64,000 bases of DNA from Rhynchopus sp. YZ270_cl-10 (taxonomy: Eukaryota; Euglenozoa; Diplonemea; Diplonemida; Diplonemidae). Under the pieces are notes generated by a model. That model did no database searches, was not told where the DNA came from, and saw nothing but the letters and a program-made list of their open reading frames with translations. The translations under genes and the position numbers were made by a program. How positions within the stretch are numbered: the first letter of the stretch is position 1; each line of letters opens with the position of its first letter. This document shows positions 52,601-62,190 of the stretch, one piece after another. The stretch is taken from the NCBI GenBank assembly GCA_964035575.1, contig OZ037852.1, positions 620,001 through 684,000 on the forward strand. The letters are read 5' to 3'.

Positions 52601-55600
52601 GGTTTTCACCAAGAAATTGATGCGGGAAGCTGTACGTCAAAGTGTCGGAAACAACGTGGATTTCGGTTGGTTCGTCAACATTTATGACATTAATGTCAAG
52701 CGAAATCGCATACTGCAATGCAGGAACCAAATCCGGCTTTGCAACATTCTTGAATTTCCGCGACTTTCCCTTCGCAGCCACGGGAGACACATTCTCGGGG
52801 GCCAACACCTCCAGGCCCTCCTCCTCCTCCTTCCGCTCCTTCGAACCGCAGATAAAATAAAATTCGAGCACACGCTTTGGCCTGCTGGGTGCGGTGGAGT
52901 CGTTCCTGAAGCACATCCGTTTACAAATCTGCTCGCACGTTGCCCAGGTTGCGTCTTCCGTTAACTGAATGCCGAGATACACATTTTTTGAATCATTCCC
53001 TGCGCCCTTCGGCAGCCAAGGATACGATACCGAATGGCCCGCGGAGACACCGGCTAGCTTTCCATATTTGATATAGCCGAGAGTCGCCCCTGTGTTTGTA
53101 TGGGTGATTGCAAAGGAACTCTCGACGGTGACGCCTGCACCCAAGGTTAGATAGTCCTCGCTGCTCCACCCCTGAGTAGATCGTAGGGAGATGAAGCCAC
53201 CAGCGGGGGTGATGCTTTTGGAGGGCATCGGGACGAATTTGGTTTCCCCCTCTTGTTGTGTGGCCTTCATGCATTTGAGGCAGAGCTTCGCTTCATCTCG
53301 CGCCTTTTGCGACAAAAAATCCAATCCCGTAAACGACACACACTGCATCAACGGCATCGCTCCTTTCCCTTCGACGTAAACAATCCCTTTGTCCTTTTCT
53401 GGCAGATGGATCAAAGGCGCGATGACTTCTAAGTATCTGGAGGCATGTATTGTCCTGCCGTTGACGTGAAATGTAATCGCAATTTTACGGAGACCTGCAG
53501 AGGACGCATCAAAGCTTGTCACCTTGAAGGAAAGAAGCTGGAGAAGGATTTCACATTGTTCGATGACTTCGCCAAGCATGGTGCCCGCAAATACGACCTT
53601 CAGCTTTGGGGTATGCTGGGTGTCAACACTAACAAAGCTTCCACGGTGAAAACGGTCCGCTACACGAGCATCAGCCACCGATGTGCGCGCAGAAAACGGC
53701 AATGTATGGGCATCCGTTTCCTCCTTCACCTCATACGTCATTGTCCCCAACACCCTTGACTGATACGACAACTCTCCAGTCGGGTCCACGGATGCCCCCT
53801 GAAAGACAAGAACATCAGACAGATACTTCTGCGGAAGCACCTCCACAGCAAGAGTCGCTACCTTCACAATCGAAGTTGCCTCCGGCTTTTCACCCTGCTC
53901 AATAGTAATTCGAGTGTAGTTGGAGATCGGGCAAGGGACGGAGGAGCCGAGGATGAAGTAGGTCACCTGCTCGGCGGCTGCGGTTATCATATGGATTTTG
54001 ATGGAGCCGCTGACGAAGTTTCCGAAGCGTGCTAGGGCCTGTTCGATGTTGCGTTTTTCCTTTCGTTTTGCCCAGTCTTGGTCGTTCTCCTTAGGGTGGC
54101 GGCCTTCGATTAAATCGAGCTGGAGTTGTGCAGAGGACGCCCGCTGGCGGACTTCGGTTAGGTCGTATTTGAGGTGGACCCGTTCGCTTTCCCATTCGGT
54201 GCGGTCCTGGTGGGCCTGGTCGGCTTTGGCTTGGAGAGTGTCGATTTTGAGCTGGAGGCGGTTTTTCTCGCGCTCGCTTTCTTCATCCTTTGCCTTTTCC
54301 CATTGCCGTTCGCGTTGGTTTTGTTCTCGCTCGCGTTGCATGAGAAGGCGTTCGCGTTCGAGCTGCATTTTTCCGGAGTTGAGTTCTTCCTCCGTGTTGG
54401 AGATCTTTTTGAGCCGCACTTCTTGTTCACGGATGAGAGATTCACGGTCCTTTTCGCGTTGTTTCATAGTGTCGACTTCACGGCGGCGGTGCTGCTCCAT
54501 TTTTTCTTCTTTTGCTTGATTTTTACGCATCTCTTCTGCAAGCTGCTCGCGCAGCTGCTCAACCTCTGCCGCACGCCCCTGCCGGCGGACCTCCTCTGCT
54601 CGGATCTCCTCCATCTCCTTCTCCTCCACACTGCGTGCCTCTGCCCGCGCTGTCTCGCGCTCTGCATAGATCCGCATAGTCGCCTGCCGTTCTTGCTCTC
54701 TCTGCATTAACAGCTGCAAGGCTGCGTTACGTTGTTGTTCGTTGTCTTCGTGTTGTAGCTTCTTTTCAAGGTGCCGTCGCTTTGCCGCCTCAGACAGCGA
54801 AGCGCCTATCCGAATACAAATCTTAACATGCTTCGATGTGTCGCTAAACACAACGTCGGTAGTGAAGTGGTCTTCATCGGTGGAAAGGTGCACCGCAGAC
54901 ATCACAGAGCCAGGTGAAGAAATATTCCTTAACGTCAGCTTGCAGTCGCATGGATGCGTGGCTGAGGTAGTCGAAATGACGTGCTTCTCCACCTCGGCGG
55001 TCTCAGGGTGTCCTCCACTGAGTTCGCTTCGCAGCTCCTCTCGCAATGTTGCTGGCGAGTCGGGTTTCATGAAGACTGTGATTGCAGAGCGTTCCTCATC
55101 ACCCTTCTTCCGTGGTGGTGCAGGAGACGGCGACGGCGACGGCGACGGCGATGGTGAAGGAGTGTGTGTTGGTGCGGGCGTGACTTCTCTACACAGCCCT
55201 TTACTCCGCCCCATCCCTACCTTGTCTTTCCAATCTAATTCGAGTGAAGTGTCGCCGATAGATTTGAAAAGCTGGAAGTAATGCGGCCCAGCAGTGACCC
55301 CCACCCCAGTCGGGTTGCGCGAGGTGTCGTAAATCTCATCGGCAGTGGAGGTTGTGGTGAGGGTCTTCACAACGGTAGGGGGTCTGGGGGAGAACACAAT
55401 GTCCTGCCGTGCGCCCTGTCTGTCGTCACTGCGGGGCTCTTCTCTCTCGATTTTTCGGTTGAGAATTTCATTCCAAACTCCGGAGAAAAGAGCGGTACGC
55501 CACATCTGCCCTGAGATATGCTTCGCTAATGCATTTGACCCGCCAGACACTACCAAAGATGTTCCAAAACAGAAGGCCACGAAGGCCTCTGTTGGCTTAG

Positions 55601-56750
55601 GGAACACATCATTGTGCCCTGCCTTAGATCGGCGCTGTGGTTGTGGAACCGCAGGGACCTCCCAACCCAAGGGAACACCCTGCCGCCACGAATGCCATTC
55701 CAGGGTACCCTTTGCAAGGTTCTTTCCAAGCTTTGCATAGCAGTAGTCATAACCCTCATTGCCCTGAAGCACATCGCAGAAGCGCAGAAGCAAGGCATCT
55801 TGCGAATTTCCTATTGCAGGACAGAACAGCGTGCCCAACCACCGTGGGAGAAGAACGTTATGGCCGCCTGGAAGATGTTTCGCAGTTTGTGACAGAAGAA
55901 GCCACTCACAACGATGGGTCGAAGCCATGGGTGAGCCTCCGTCCGAATCGTCTGATCCATGCGCATCACCAAAACGCAGATAGAAGATATCCCTGTTAAG
56001 CGGTGCCTCCACTGTGGGAACACCTTGCGAAGACAGCGCACTGCGCCCCCCATAGACCAGCACCCCTTCCGCGACCCCGACCGCGCTTGCGCCATATAAC
56101 AGCGGGTGGCCATCTCGCGTCAACACCGGCTTCTTTGCACTGAGCCCTTCGTTGAGCTCTGCCAGCACGTCGTCCTGTGTACCTTCTTCTGAGGTTTCCC
56201 GCGACTCAACTGGTGCAGGCATCGTTTCCACCACAGACATCGTTTCGGTGTTGATTTCGATGCATTTGAGGTTCGCCGTTTTCCCAGAACAGCCTCCGAT
56301 CAACGCCAGAACACCATGGGTGACAGCGGACATATGCCTGGTGAGAGGTGGTGGGCCTAGGCCGTCAGGGAAGTTGATGCGGTGCCATGTCGCTCTGGGT
56401 GCACGGTTCGCGGTGGTGGTGATGTCGCAGTAGAAAAGATCTGCGAGAACCTTGCCGTGGGGGTTCTGCCCGCCGTGGAGGAAGAGGCGCCCCGTTGTGG
56501 TGTCGAAGGACAGCGCTGCGTGCATGCGTGCTGTGGGGAACACCTTCGTCTTCGAGGAGAACTGGACACGCAGAAAGCGCAGGGTCTCAGCAGAGGTGCA
56601 CACCCACAAATCATTCGCGCATGTGTTCCCTGTGTGCGGGTCGCGTTCCGTCTCGCCACCAAACAGCGCAACCCTGCGCCTGACAGTGTCGACAGCAATG
56701 CAGGCGCCTGCACGGCCAGGCAGACGCACCTCATCGTACGGGGCTGTCAT
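49635..56750 (-). CDS. Gene B: giant kelch / coiled-coil / cadherin-like repeat protein (2371 aa)
   Basis: A single uninterrupted frame of 2371 codons starting MTAPYDEVRLPGRAGAC. Residues 1-440 hold kelch-type repeats (VALFGGETER, LFLHGGQNPHG, VLALIGGC, GVLVYGGRSA), predicted to form a beta-propeller for protein binding. A Ser-Pro run lies near 530. Residues about 650-900 are a long charged coiled coil (QREREQNQRERQWEKAKD, LQLKIDTLQAKADQAHQD). From about 900 to the end come eight or more diverged beta-sandwich-like modules of 130-150 residues with patterns such as VTFKEGSPPLAIA and LTFSFTDRDKN, which recall cadherin-like/CSPG-type repeats. No signal peptide or transmembrane helix is visible, so it is probably intracellular or peripheral, perhaps structural. 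Two fragments of its 3' half are copied into the ankyrin locus. Confidence 0.9.
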   Translation of the reverse strand: MTAPYDEVRLPGRAGACIAVDTVRRRVALFGGETERDPHTGNTCANDLWVCTSAETLRFLRVQFSSKTKVFPTARMHAALSFDTTTGRLFLHGGQNPHGKVLADLFYCDITTTANRAPRATWHRINFPDGLGPPPLTRHMSAVTHGVLALIGGCSGKTANLKCIEINTETMSVVETMPAPVESRETSEEGTQDDVLAELNEGLSAKKPVLTRDGHPLLYGASAVGVAEGVLVYGGRSALSSQGVPTVEAPLNRDIFYLRFGDAHGSDDSDGGSPMASTHRCEWLLLSQTAKHLPGGHNVLLPRWLGTLFCPAIGNSQDALLLRFCDVLQGNEGYDYCYAKLGKNLAKGTLEWHSWRQGVPLGWEVPAVPQPQRRSKAGHNDVFPKPTEAFVAFCFGTSLVVSGGSNALAKHISGQMWRTALFSGVWNEILNRKIEREEPRSDDRQGARQDIVFSPRPPTVVKTLTTTSTADEIYDTSRNPTGVGVTAGPHYFQLFKSIGDTSLELDWKDKVGMGRSKGLCREVTPAPTHTPSPSPSPSPSPSPAPPRKKGDEERSAITVFMKPDSPATLREELRSELSGGHPETAEVEKHVISTTSATHPCDCKLTLRNISSPGSVMSAVHLSTDEDHFTTDVVFSDTSKHVKICIRIGASLSEAAKRRHLEKKLQHEDNEQQRNAALQLLMQREQERQATMRIYAERETARAEARSVEEKEMEEIRAEEVRRQGRAAEVEQLREQLAEEMRKNQAKEEKMEQHRRREVDTMKQREKDRESLIREQEVRLKKISNTEEELNSGKMQLERERLLMQREREQNQRERQWEKAKDEESEREKNRLQLKIDTLQAKADQAHQDRTEWESERVHLKYDLTEVRQRASSAQLQLDLIEGRHPKENDQDWAKRKEKRNIEQALARFGNFVSGSIKIHMITAAAEQVTYFILGSSVPCPISNYTRITIEQGEKPEATSIVKVATLAVEVLPQKYLSDVLVFQGASVDPTGELSYQSRVLGTMTYEVKEETDAHTLPFSARTSVADARVADRFHRGSFVSVDTQHTPKLKVVFAGTMLGEVIEQCEILLQLLSFKVTSFDASSAGLRKIAITFHVNGRTIHASRYLEVIAPLIHLPEKDKGIVYVEGKGAMPLMQCVSFTGLDFLSQKARDEAKLCLKCMKATQQEGETKFVPMPSKSITPAGGFISLRSTQGWSSEDYLTLGAGVTVESSFAITHTNTGATLGYIKYGKLAGVSAGHSVSYPWLPKGAGNDSKNVYLGIQLTEDATWATCEQICKRMCFRNDSTAPSRPKRVLEFYFICGSKERKEEEEGLEVLAPENVSPVAAKGKSRKFKNVAKPDLVPALQYAISLDINVINVDEPTEIHVVSDTLTYSFPHQFLGENLVRHAAFIQPLQVCRAARVVDEDTDKIDEGHLKITLDALSEGDHIDLDTALSPVIRLEAADSGLEEKDEFYVYHEDILIGKLLKDSQEVSITFTGYSACIEAVECLLHTLVYYCDTTMACVSGLRCLVIELVVGNMDVLCKRITIDTKSPHLVLPQTVQSVTFKEGSPPLAIAVLQSQRDAFPVSLITFKITEGQEFGDHISVKGVTGTGSEAVPWPRGFSGVPSGIRSTQLIAPEVYFIETTDPSSLCLYVASSLPADDVKTVLRKVTYVHTSKNPQNLVKIVMIVVTELTVPSIPTTSTSGVVVQIVPTDDATEFKDYSNIECIIGSVAEQAGCCLLPNLEVYDPDTLTFEGGYIMVESGDVDALVDVASIGSQLDRYHATKDRLDSTEQLVHKDKDGAVWVHDNRKSYEECQEVGSSPGSVLMGWSGGEGVGRKARHDTPPSFSLLLHGTNTNVTKGRVQFLLRNLIVKTPANPTKYTFYVRCNAGNVPVSNEAFAQFTAQFFAPQLSPHAGFNIFDYKVDSRVSIFGNLTVVPPNHFKDIIPKNSVLTVEIMSEQDRDKDRLFFLTKEQAVQGSIQSPFTNVDGVIHSGKVAIGTLVQTDSLQLKIYFDDKCAKMENKIFHSLLKCIVYQTDTAFDCAKRISLRISKEGANDNTALGYLAVLTCNAGTPFSVKSVPEYILGTGGINLLPSLLLTSELKYGNSCFEIGLLSTPRHHASECLFMDEKYDIPSTVFFTQSWNGYRVDFKEDATKQQVLSTIRAAKYQTSQLGKHAVQLTFSFTDRDKNDKKEKVVYKKIIWVSVHPPLLSFDRTIGRVPPSRAGGKAVEVTPCVIAELPPKKKSFKGAIFTVELSSIDEVSILRKSRGSVPRDEHLTPLADGMIQFGKGVNLAKDDSVIVGGVVVGKCTTRGSQKIVIGFDQRKDVASVSLVETLVKALQFVTIKAAGEAAVRVSIQEGKEGAINGCVILVTATHKRHAQMTPLSLL

Positions 56751-57098
56751 GTGAGAGGCTCTGTGTGCATGGTTTGGGTTGTTCCTGTGTGGTGAGGTGC
56801 GTTAGTTGGGGGATGTTGTTGACATGAATAAGTCGTCTAAAAAAGAGTGGTCCAGAACATCGGAGGCGCCAGGTGATTCGTCTGAAAACGCTGAGTCAAA
56901 AGGGAATGCATAATATGTATAGTGTCGGGGAAATGGAGCTTAGAACCAGAACAGTCAAAGTCTCTTGGCAAGGTTGACAGGCAGATGTGAGGGAGTTACC
57001 CAAATGACCGCCAGAGGACCTTGTCCTTACTGGGGGGGAGCTATTAAAGTATACGTATACTTTATTCGGCGGGAATTACTGCTTAAATGGCCAAAAAA
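56751..57098. other. 5' flank of gene B
   Basis: No gene. Contains AAAGTATACGTATACTTTATT (palindromic, about 57048-57068), related to the repeats at 58304-58402. Confidence 0.4.
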
Positions 57099-57942
57099 CA
57101 CGTATGGCAAATGATAATTTATTATGAGATCTCATAATAAATTATGAGATCATTATGCGCTATTATGCGCGCTCATAATAATCGCATAATGCATAATAGC
57201 GCATAATAGCGCATAATAGCACATAATAGCGCATAATGATTATGCGCTATTATGTGCTCATTATGTGCCCTACCCCAATGCCCCAAACCAGAAAATACCA
57301 CCCTCAGATGTCCAAAAATCCATCTGCGCCCGGTTTTGAGCAGTTTTGAGCCTCAAGAAGCCCCGTATCTGCTTTTTTCAAAAATGTACATACAACTTGT
57401 ACCTGCCCACCCCCCGTAGATAGAGCAACTCACACATCCATCACGCCTCAGTGTGAGCCAGGGGCCAGAAAAGCCCCCAAAGCCACATATTTTCACCCCA
57501 GAACCTATCCCGAGGGGTACCCAGGCGGTTTCGGGGTGTTTAGAGGGACTTGGTGGAACTTAGAACCATGTTTCAAAAAGTGTCAAGCACCTGGTACCAA
57601 AGGTTTTCCCACCCAAGGTATCTTAAGCCGTCAAAAAACGTGAAGTAGGTAATAAATCAAAGAAACCCCCCTGAAGTCAATAAAAACCACACCATAGGCC
57701 CATTTGTACCCCAAAAATCGAATTCCGCCCGGTTTTGGGCACTTTTGACCACTTCTGAGCGACTTTTTTTGGGTGGGGGGGTGGGGGGTACGGCACATAA
57801 TGAGCGCATAACGCCGCATAATTGGCGCATAATAGCGCATAATAGCACATAATAGCACATAATAGCGCATAATAGCGCATAATATCACATGTATTATGAG
57901 ATCTCATAATAGCGCATAATATATTATCATTTGCCATACGTG
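57099..57942. mobile_element. 844-bp foldback/MITE-like element with internal GCATAATA repeats
   Basis: Termini are CACGTATGGCAAATGATAAT and its inverse, flanked on both sides by AAAAAA (possible 6-bp target duplication). Both arms contain ATTATGAGATCTCATAAT palindromes and arrays of GCATAATAGC (57165-57260, 57795-57905), so the arms can pair. The centre carries a diverged direct repeat (57305-57370 and 57715-57775, CGCCCGGTTTTG). No coding capacity. Confidence 0.75.
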
Positions 57943-58714
57943 AAAAAACGAAAAGGGAAAAAAAAAAAAAAATCACTGTTATTTTGGGGTTTCTAGTGGC
58001 CGAAACCTCGCGAAAACACCACCATTGACATTTTTGGGCCAATCCCAGCCAGTGGTGGGGTCAATGTGGAAAAATGAACAATTTTTTGGTGACTTAAATT
58101 TTCACAAATCTGAACCCCATCAGCACCAATCGTGTAAAAACTGATACACGCGTTATAGGTCAAAAAGACTCGTTTCTCAGCACAAAGTGACCCCATCACA
58201 GCACGCACAGAATCCGGACCACCGAAATCAAAAAAAAATTTTTTCGATTTTTTGTGCAAAACTTGCTGAAAAAATTTTTTAGTAAGAAAAATGTACACAA
58301 AAACCGTATACTTTATTTCACAGATTTCCACGCTCAAAATGGGTTTCCGCGCCGTATACTTTATTACCCCCGTATACTTTATTAGCACCGTATACTTTAT
58401 TAGCCCCCCCCCAGTAATGATACCTTCTTCTTTGGGGTTGGGTTTTTTTTTTTTTTCCCAAAAAATTTCCAGATTTTCCAATTTTTCCAGCAGGGGCAGG
58501 GCACTCGTCAATCCCCCTTTTGGCCAAACGGGGGTGATTTGGAGTCCCGAGCTTTCGCCCCGTAAAAGCGGTCGCTGCGCGCGCTTCGCGCGCGCGACTC
58601 CCTGCCAGTGCGGCGAAGTGAGGCGCTTTCTCCTCTCTGAACAAAATCGAGGGGCGGGTGGGGAGGGTGAACCACAAGTCGTAGTGGGTGTCAGCCTTCT
58701 GATCAGTAACCTCA
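57943..58714. other. Repeat-rich non-coding region
   Basis: Holds an R3 copy (58020-58090, minus), the GTATACTTTATTA repeats (58304-58402), and a GC hairpin CGCGCGCTTCGCGCGCGC (about 58577-58597). Confidence 0.5.
58304..58402 (+). repeat. GTATACTTTATTA repeats
   Basis: Four spaced copies (CCGTATACTTTATTT/A) within 100 bp, the last three 18 bp apart; a fifth, palindromic copy is at about 57050. Confidence 0.8.
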
Positions 58715-58960
58715 GTACATTAATAGTAAGTAAGAACCGGCGGTCATGGCACCGAAAGGTTCACGGTACGCAACATTTATAAAAATGTTGCCAGAAAAAA
58801 TGGCACTGTCGTTGGTAATTACTCATCAGGAAAATGCGCACCGCGGGAAATCGGCGCCTCAATAAAGTATTGCCATCAATTTTACTTCCCATATTTTGAC
58901 AATGAAATATTCTGGCGAAGCCACGGTACGCAACAGAGCTGTAGGCTACCTCTCGTATTT
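58715..58960 (+). repeat. Dispersed repeat R2, partial copy C
   Basis: Shares CAGTAACCTCAGTACATT, GGCGGTCATGGCACC and CACGGTACGCAACATTT with 59625-59710, plus TGGCACTGTCGTTGGTAA, the reverse complement of the insert in copy A (2215-2237). Confidence 0.65.
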
Positions 58961-59098
58961 TAGCTGCGCCGCAGGCGCACGGTACGCTACTTTTTTTTTT
59001 TGAAAAGTGCTTATTTTGACAGATCGGGCTCCTTGCGGAACGTGGTGGCACCACTTCTGAAAAAATACCAAGCCCACGTGTACTAATTTGCACAACTG

Positions 59099-59130
<32 letters not shown>

Positions 59131-59398
59131 CCCCAAAATCAGGGTATTTCCTAATTTGCTTCCGCTTCCGGGGATTTGGAAAAAATTGGCCAGGGAAAAA
59201 AATTGCGGGAAAAAATTAGGGGCGTATTTAAAGTGCTTATTTTTTGATATTTTCCCGAAAAAAGTATATTCGCTGTTCTGGATCGCTCCAATCATTCAAA
59301 TAAAGCAGTTTTCGGGAATTTTTATTTTTACCGATGTTGCCAGGGTTTTTTCTAGGATTCGGGGTTTTTGGCTGACGGGGGGGCACAGGGCAAAAAAG

Positions 59399-59826
59399 TG
59401 CATATATTTTTTTTCTCGCGGTTGACCATGCAACAGGGGAGTATGTAGGTTTTGTGGGTTTTCGTAGATCAAAACTCGGTCGAGCCCGGGCGCACTTCGC
59501 ACGCCCGGGTCCGCAACCCAGCTCAAGTTGGGGCCTCCGGCGGAGAATTCCTCTGTTTTTTTGTCCAACTGCGGAGTTCGGCACTTCATTGATATTTGCA
59601 CCAGGCACACGTGGTACACGAATTGTCAGTAACCTCAGTACATTTACAAGAGAAACGGCGGTCATGGCACCCAAAGGTTCCTGGCGAAGCCACGGTACGC
59701 AACATTTCTAAAAATTGCGCTTAAAATTGCACATTTTTACTGCCAAACTATGTCACCTTCGACGCAAAACAGTTATGTTGCTACGGAAACGCCTACTCCC
59801 CTTACTTCCTGGAGGCTCGCGAGAGC
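59399..59826 (+). repeat. Dispersed repeat R2, copy B
   Basis: Inverted counterpart of 2018-2570, 57 kb away, including the CCCGGGCG...CGCCCGGG hairpin at about 59485-59510 and the tail CAAAACAGTTATGTTGCTAC. High similarity suggests recent activity or conversion. Confidence 0.75.
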
Positions 59827-59847
59827 ATGATGGGGAAGGTGAAGGGG

Positions 59848-59893
59848 GGCAGAGTGGTAGGGGGGTGGGTCACCCACCCCTACCACTCTGCCC
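59848..59893. repeat. Near-perfect 23-bp inverted repeat (hairpin)
   Basis: GCAGAGTGGTAGGGG is followed almost at once by its complement CCCCTACCACTCTGC, around GGTGGGTCACCC. It is flanked by long C/G runs up to 60003. Confidence 0.85.
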
Positions 59894-60087
59894 CCCCGCG
59901 CCCCCCCCCGCCGGATTTCACGGGGGGGCACGAGGGGGGGCGCGCCCCCCCTCGAAATCTCAAAAAGTCTGACGGGGGGGCGCGCGCCCCCCCGCCCCCC
60001 CTCCAGAAAAAACCCTGATGTTGGGTACCGTGCGCCTGGCGCTGCCTGTTCCTACCAGTTTCTACAGGCAAACACTTGGCCCCTTTA

Positions 60088-60360
60088 CCTTACACTGACG
60101 GGTTTTGACCAAAACCAAGGACTTGTCCATTTCGTCAAATTGACCCCACCACAGAACGGACGGATTCCGGAAATGCAAATACCGGTGTTTTCGGGCATTT
60201 TCATGTTCTCAGGATCAGGGAGAGAAAATCTGGGTTGTGGGATTTACCTGGTCCCCTTTTCCTTACACTCATTTTGACCAACACCAAGAACTTGGCCATT
60301 TCGGCAAATTGACCCCACCACAGCGCGGACGGATTCCGGAAATGCCATTCGCGGTGTGTT
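60088..60360 (+). repeat. Tandem pair of R3-containing segments, period about 158 bp
   Basis: Shared order in both copies: TTTTGACCAA-ACCAAG, CATTTCGTCAAATTGACCCC, ACCACAG, CGGACGGATTCCGGAAATGC. Divergence of roughly 10-15% by eye. Confidence 0.8.
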
Positions 60361-61635
60361 TTGGGCCTGAAAACCTACCGTTTCTTCAGGGAAAAAATTT
60401 GCTTCCGGATGTCGAAATTTTCCGGAAAAGTTCCGAAATTAGGAAACACCCTGCCCAAAATCCCGATCGCGATCGTGATTTAGAAAAAAGCATGGAGGGA
60501 GGGGTGATAAAAAAAAAACGCTACATAAGCTCTCGAGGTGGGAATGTCTTATTATTGTGGGGGAGGGGGGAGAGAATAACAAAGACGAGAGTCTCGTCTC
60601 TCAAATAAAAAGTCAGAGAAAGAAATACCAAAACGAAACCTCTTTCCGGTCGAAAACCATGTTTAAAAGACCACGGCTGCTTTGTCATAAATACTGCACA
60701 CAAAATACTGACCCTCAATACAATCCCAAACCACACTCGTTTTGTTACATACACAGAGCACCCAAATGAAACCTCAGACACAGGGTGTCTGTGGGAAAAA
60801 AGAAGTGAAGGCGGTAGTTGGTTTGTGCACGCATTCATATTCTAGACGATGCCCAACAATGACAATCAATTCTCCGACATCTGCCGAAGCGACTCTTCAC
60901 AATAGAACACTCCTTGTGCAAACACAACCACGAGCCATCGCAGTATGGTCCACTTCGCAGCTCATCCTAAATACCTGCTTTTTTTCTGAGGGGAATTTCA
61001 ATCTTTGAGTGGCTCTGTAGTGTAAAAGCTGCATTTTTACACTGTACCCTAATTTTTTTTCGCCTGCGGCGCCATCAATATTATTTTTTTGCTCCGCAAA
61101 AAAATAGAGGTCCGAATATCTTCGCCTGCATTTTGCGGCCGAAAAAGACAACTTTGACCAAAGCTGCAAAAAGGTCGGCGCACGTAGCGCGCCCGGGTTT
61201 GGGACTTTTTTGCATTTCGAGGGGCCGGTGGCCCAGAATCATAGTTACATTTTACCCTGTGAATCTCACTGGTGTAATGGCCAAAAATTGTATCAACCAT
61301 GAACTTGTCCATTATTTTCGAAATAACCCGCTACAGTGAGGTGAATGCTCGCAAAACCCTCTACAACCCGTCGGTAGATATACAACCCCTACCCCCGCCA
61401 GAGGACAAATCCCCACAAAAACATACTGCCAAAAGTTACTGCAAACTAGATACTTGGCACTTCCCAAAAATTTAAGTGATGGAAATTTTGGCCATTTTTT
61501 TAAAGTGACCCCAACACAGGCTGGGATTGGCCCAAAAATGCAAGAAACAGCGCTTTTGGGTGGTACCCTGCCTCGAAAATGTGAAAAGTGGGAAAATCAC
61601 AAGGTAATAAAAACAGGTAAATTTGTCTATTTAGG
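60361..61635. other. Non-coding region
   Basis: A palindrome GACGAGAGTCTCGTC is at 60581-60597 and another R3 relative at 61480-61550. Short frames occur, but no gene is supported. Confidence 0.4.
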
Positions 61636-62190
61636 TTAAGGAAAATCTGGAAAATAGGTACTATTTAGCCGCATGCGTGCACTCAATCCTGCAAAGTCGA
61701 TGGAGGTTAATGATTCGCAGAAGTATAAGAAGTGGTCCCCAACGCTTGTGACGCTGCCCAATCCTGCAAAGTTGAATGGCTCGCCGTTTTGTTTGCCCTG
61801 CAGCGCTGCCTCCAATCTTTTTAGAATTGACAACAAGTTGTTTTATCAAAAAAAAAACACAGAAAAAGTACAACCCAAAGGCGAAGGGCAGGCGAGGGAT
61901 GGCAACTGGTCGTGGCTTTCCCCCGTTTTGTTCCGCCACTAGCATTCTTCCGCCAGGTAAGGATGTTGTTCTTCGCCTCCTCACAACAAGGCGCATTCCA
62001 TTGCACACTCCTGACCCCGCTCAATGCAGACAGCCATCAACGACATGCAAGAGCGAGCAACGCCGACAGAAGTCCTTCCCAATGGTAACGACACCCCCTC
62101 AGCCCCTGAAAGACAAACTCTCTGCCAAAAAGCCAAAAAAAAGTCGTCACCTATTTCGCTGACATTGCTCAACCCCGAGGTCGACGGACG
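61636..62190 (-). pseudogene. Decayed BspA-type leucine-rich-repeat gene
   Basis: Minus-strand pieces read as LRR_5/BspA-like repeats in more than one frame: VDLGLSNVSEIGDDFF, then GVVTIGKDFCRRCSLLHVV, and at the 3' end FNFAGLGSVTSVGDHFLYFC and ESLTSIDFAGLSA. The pieces are separated by about 160 bp without LRR character and by frame changes that no good GT-AG intron explains, so I call it a pseudogene. BspA-like repeats are common in surface or secreted proteins of protists and bacteria; no signal peptide is visible here. Frames further upstream (62388-62690) may be its former 5' part but show no LRR. Confidence 0.55.
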
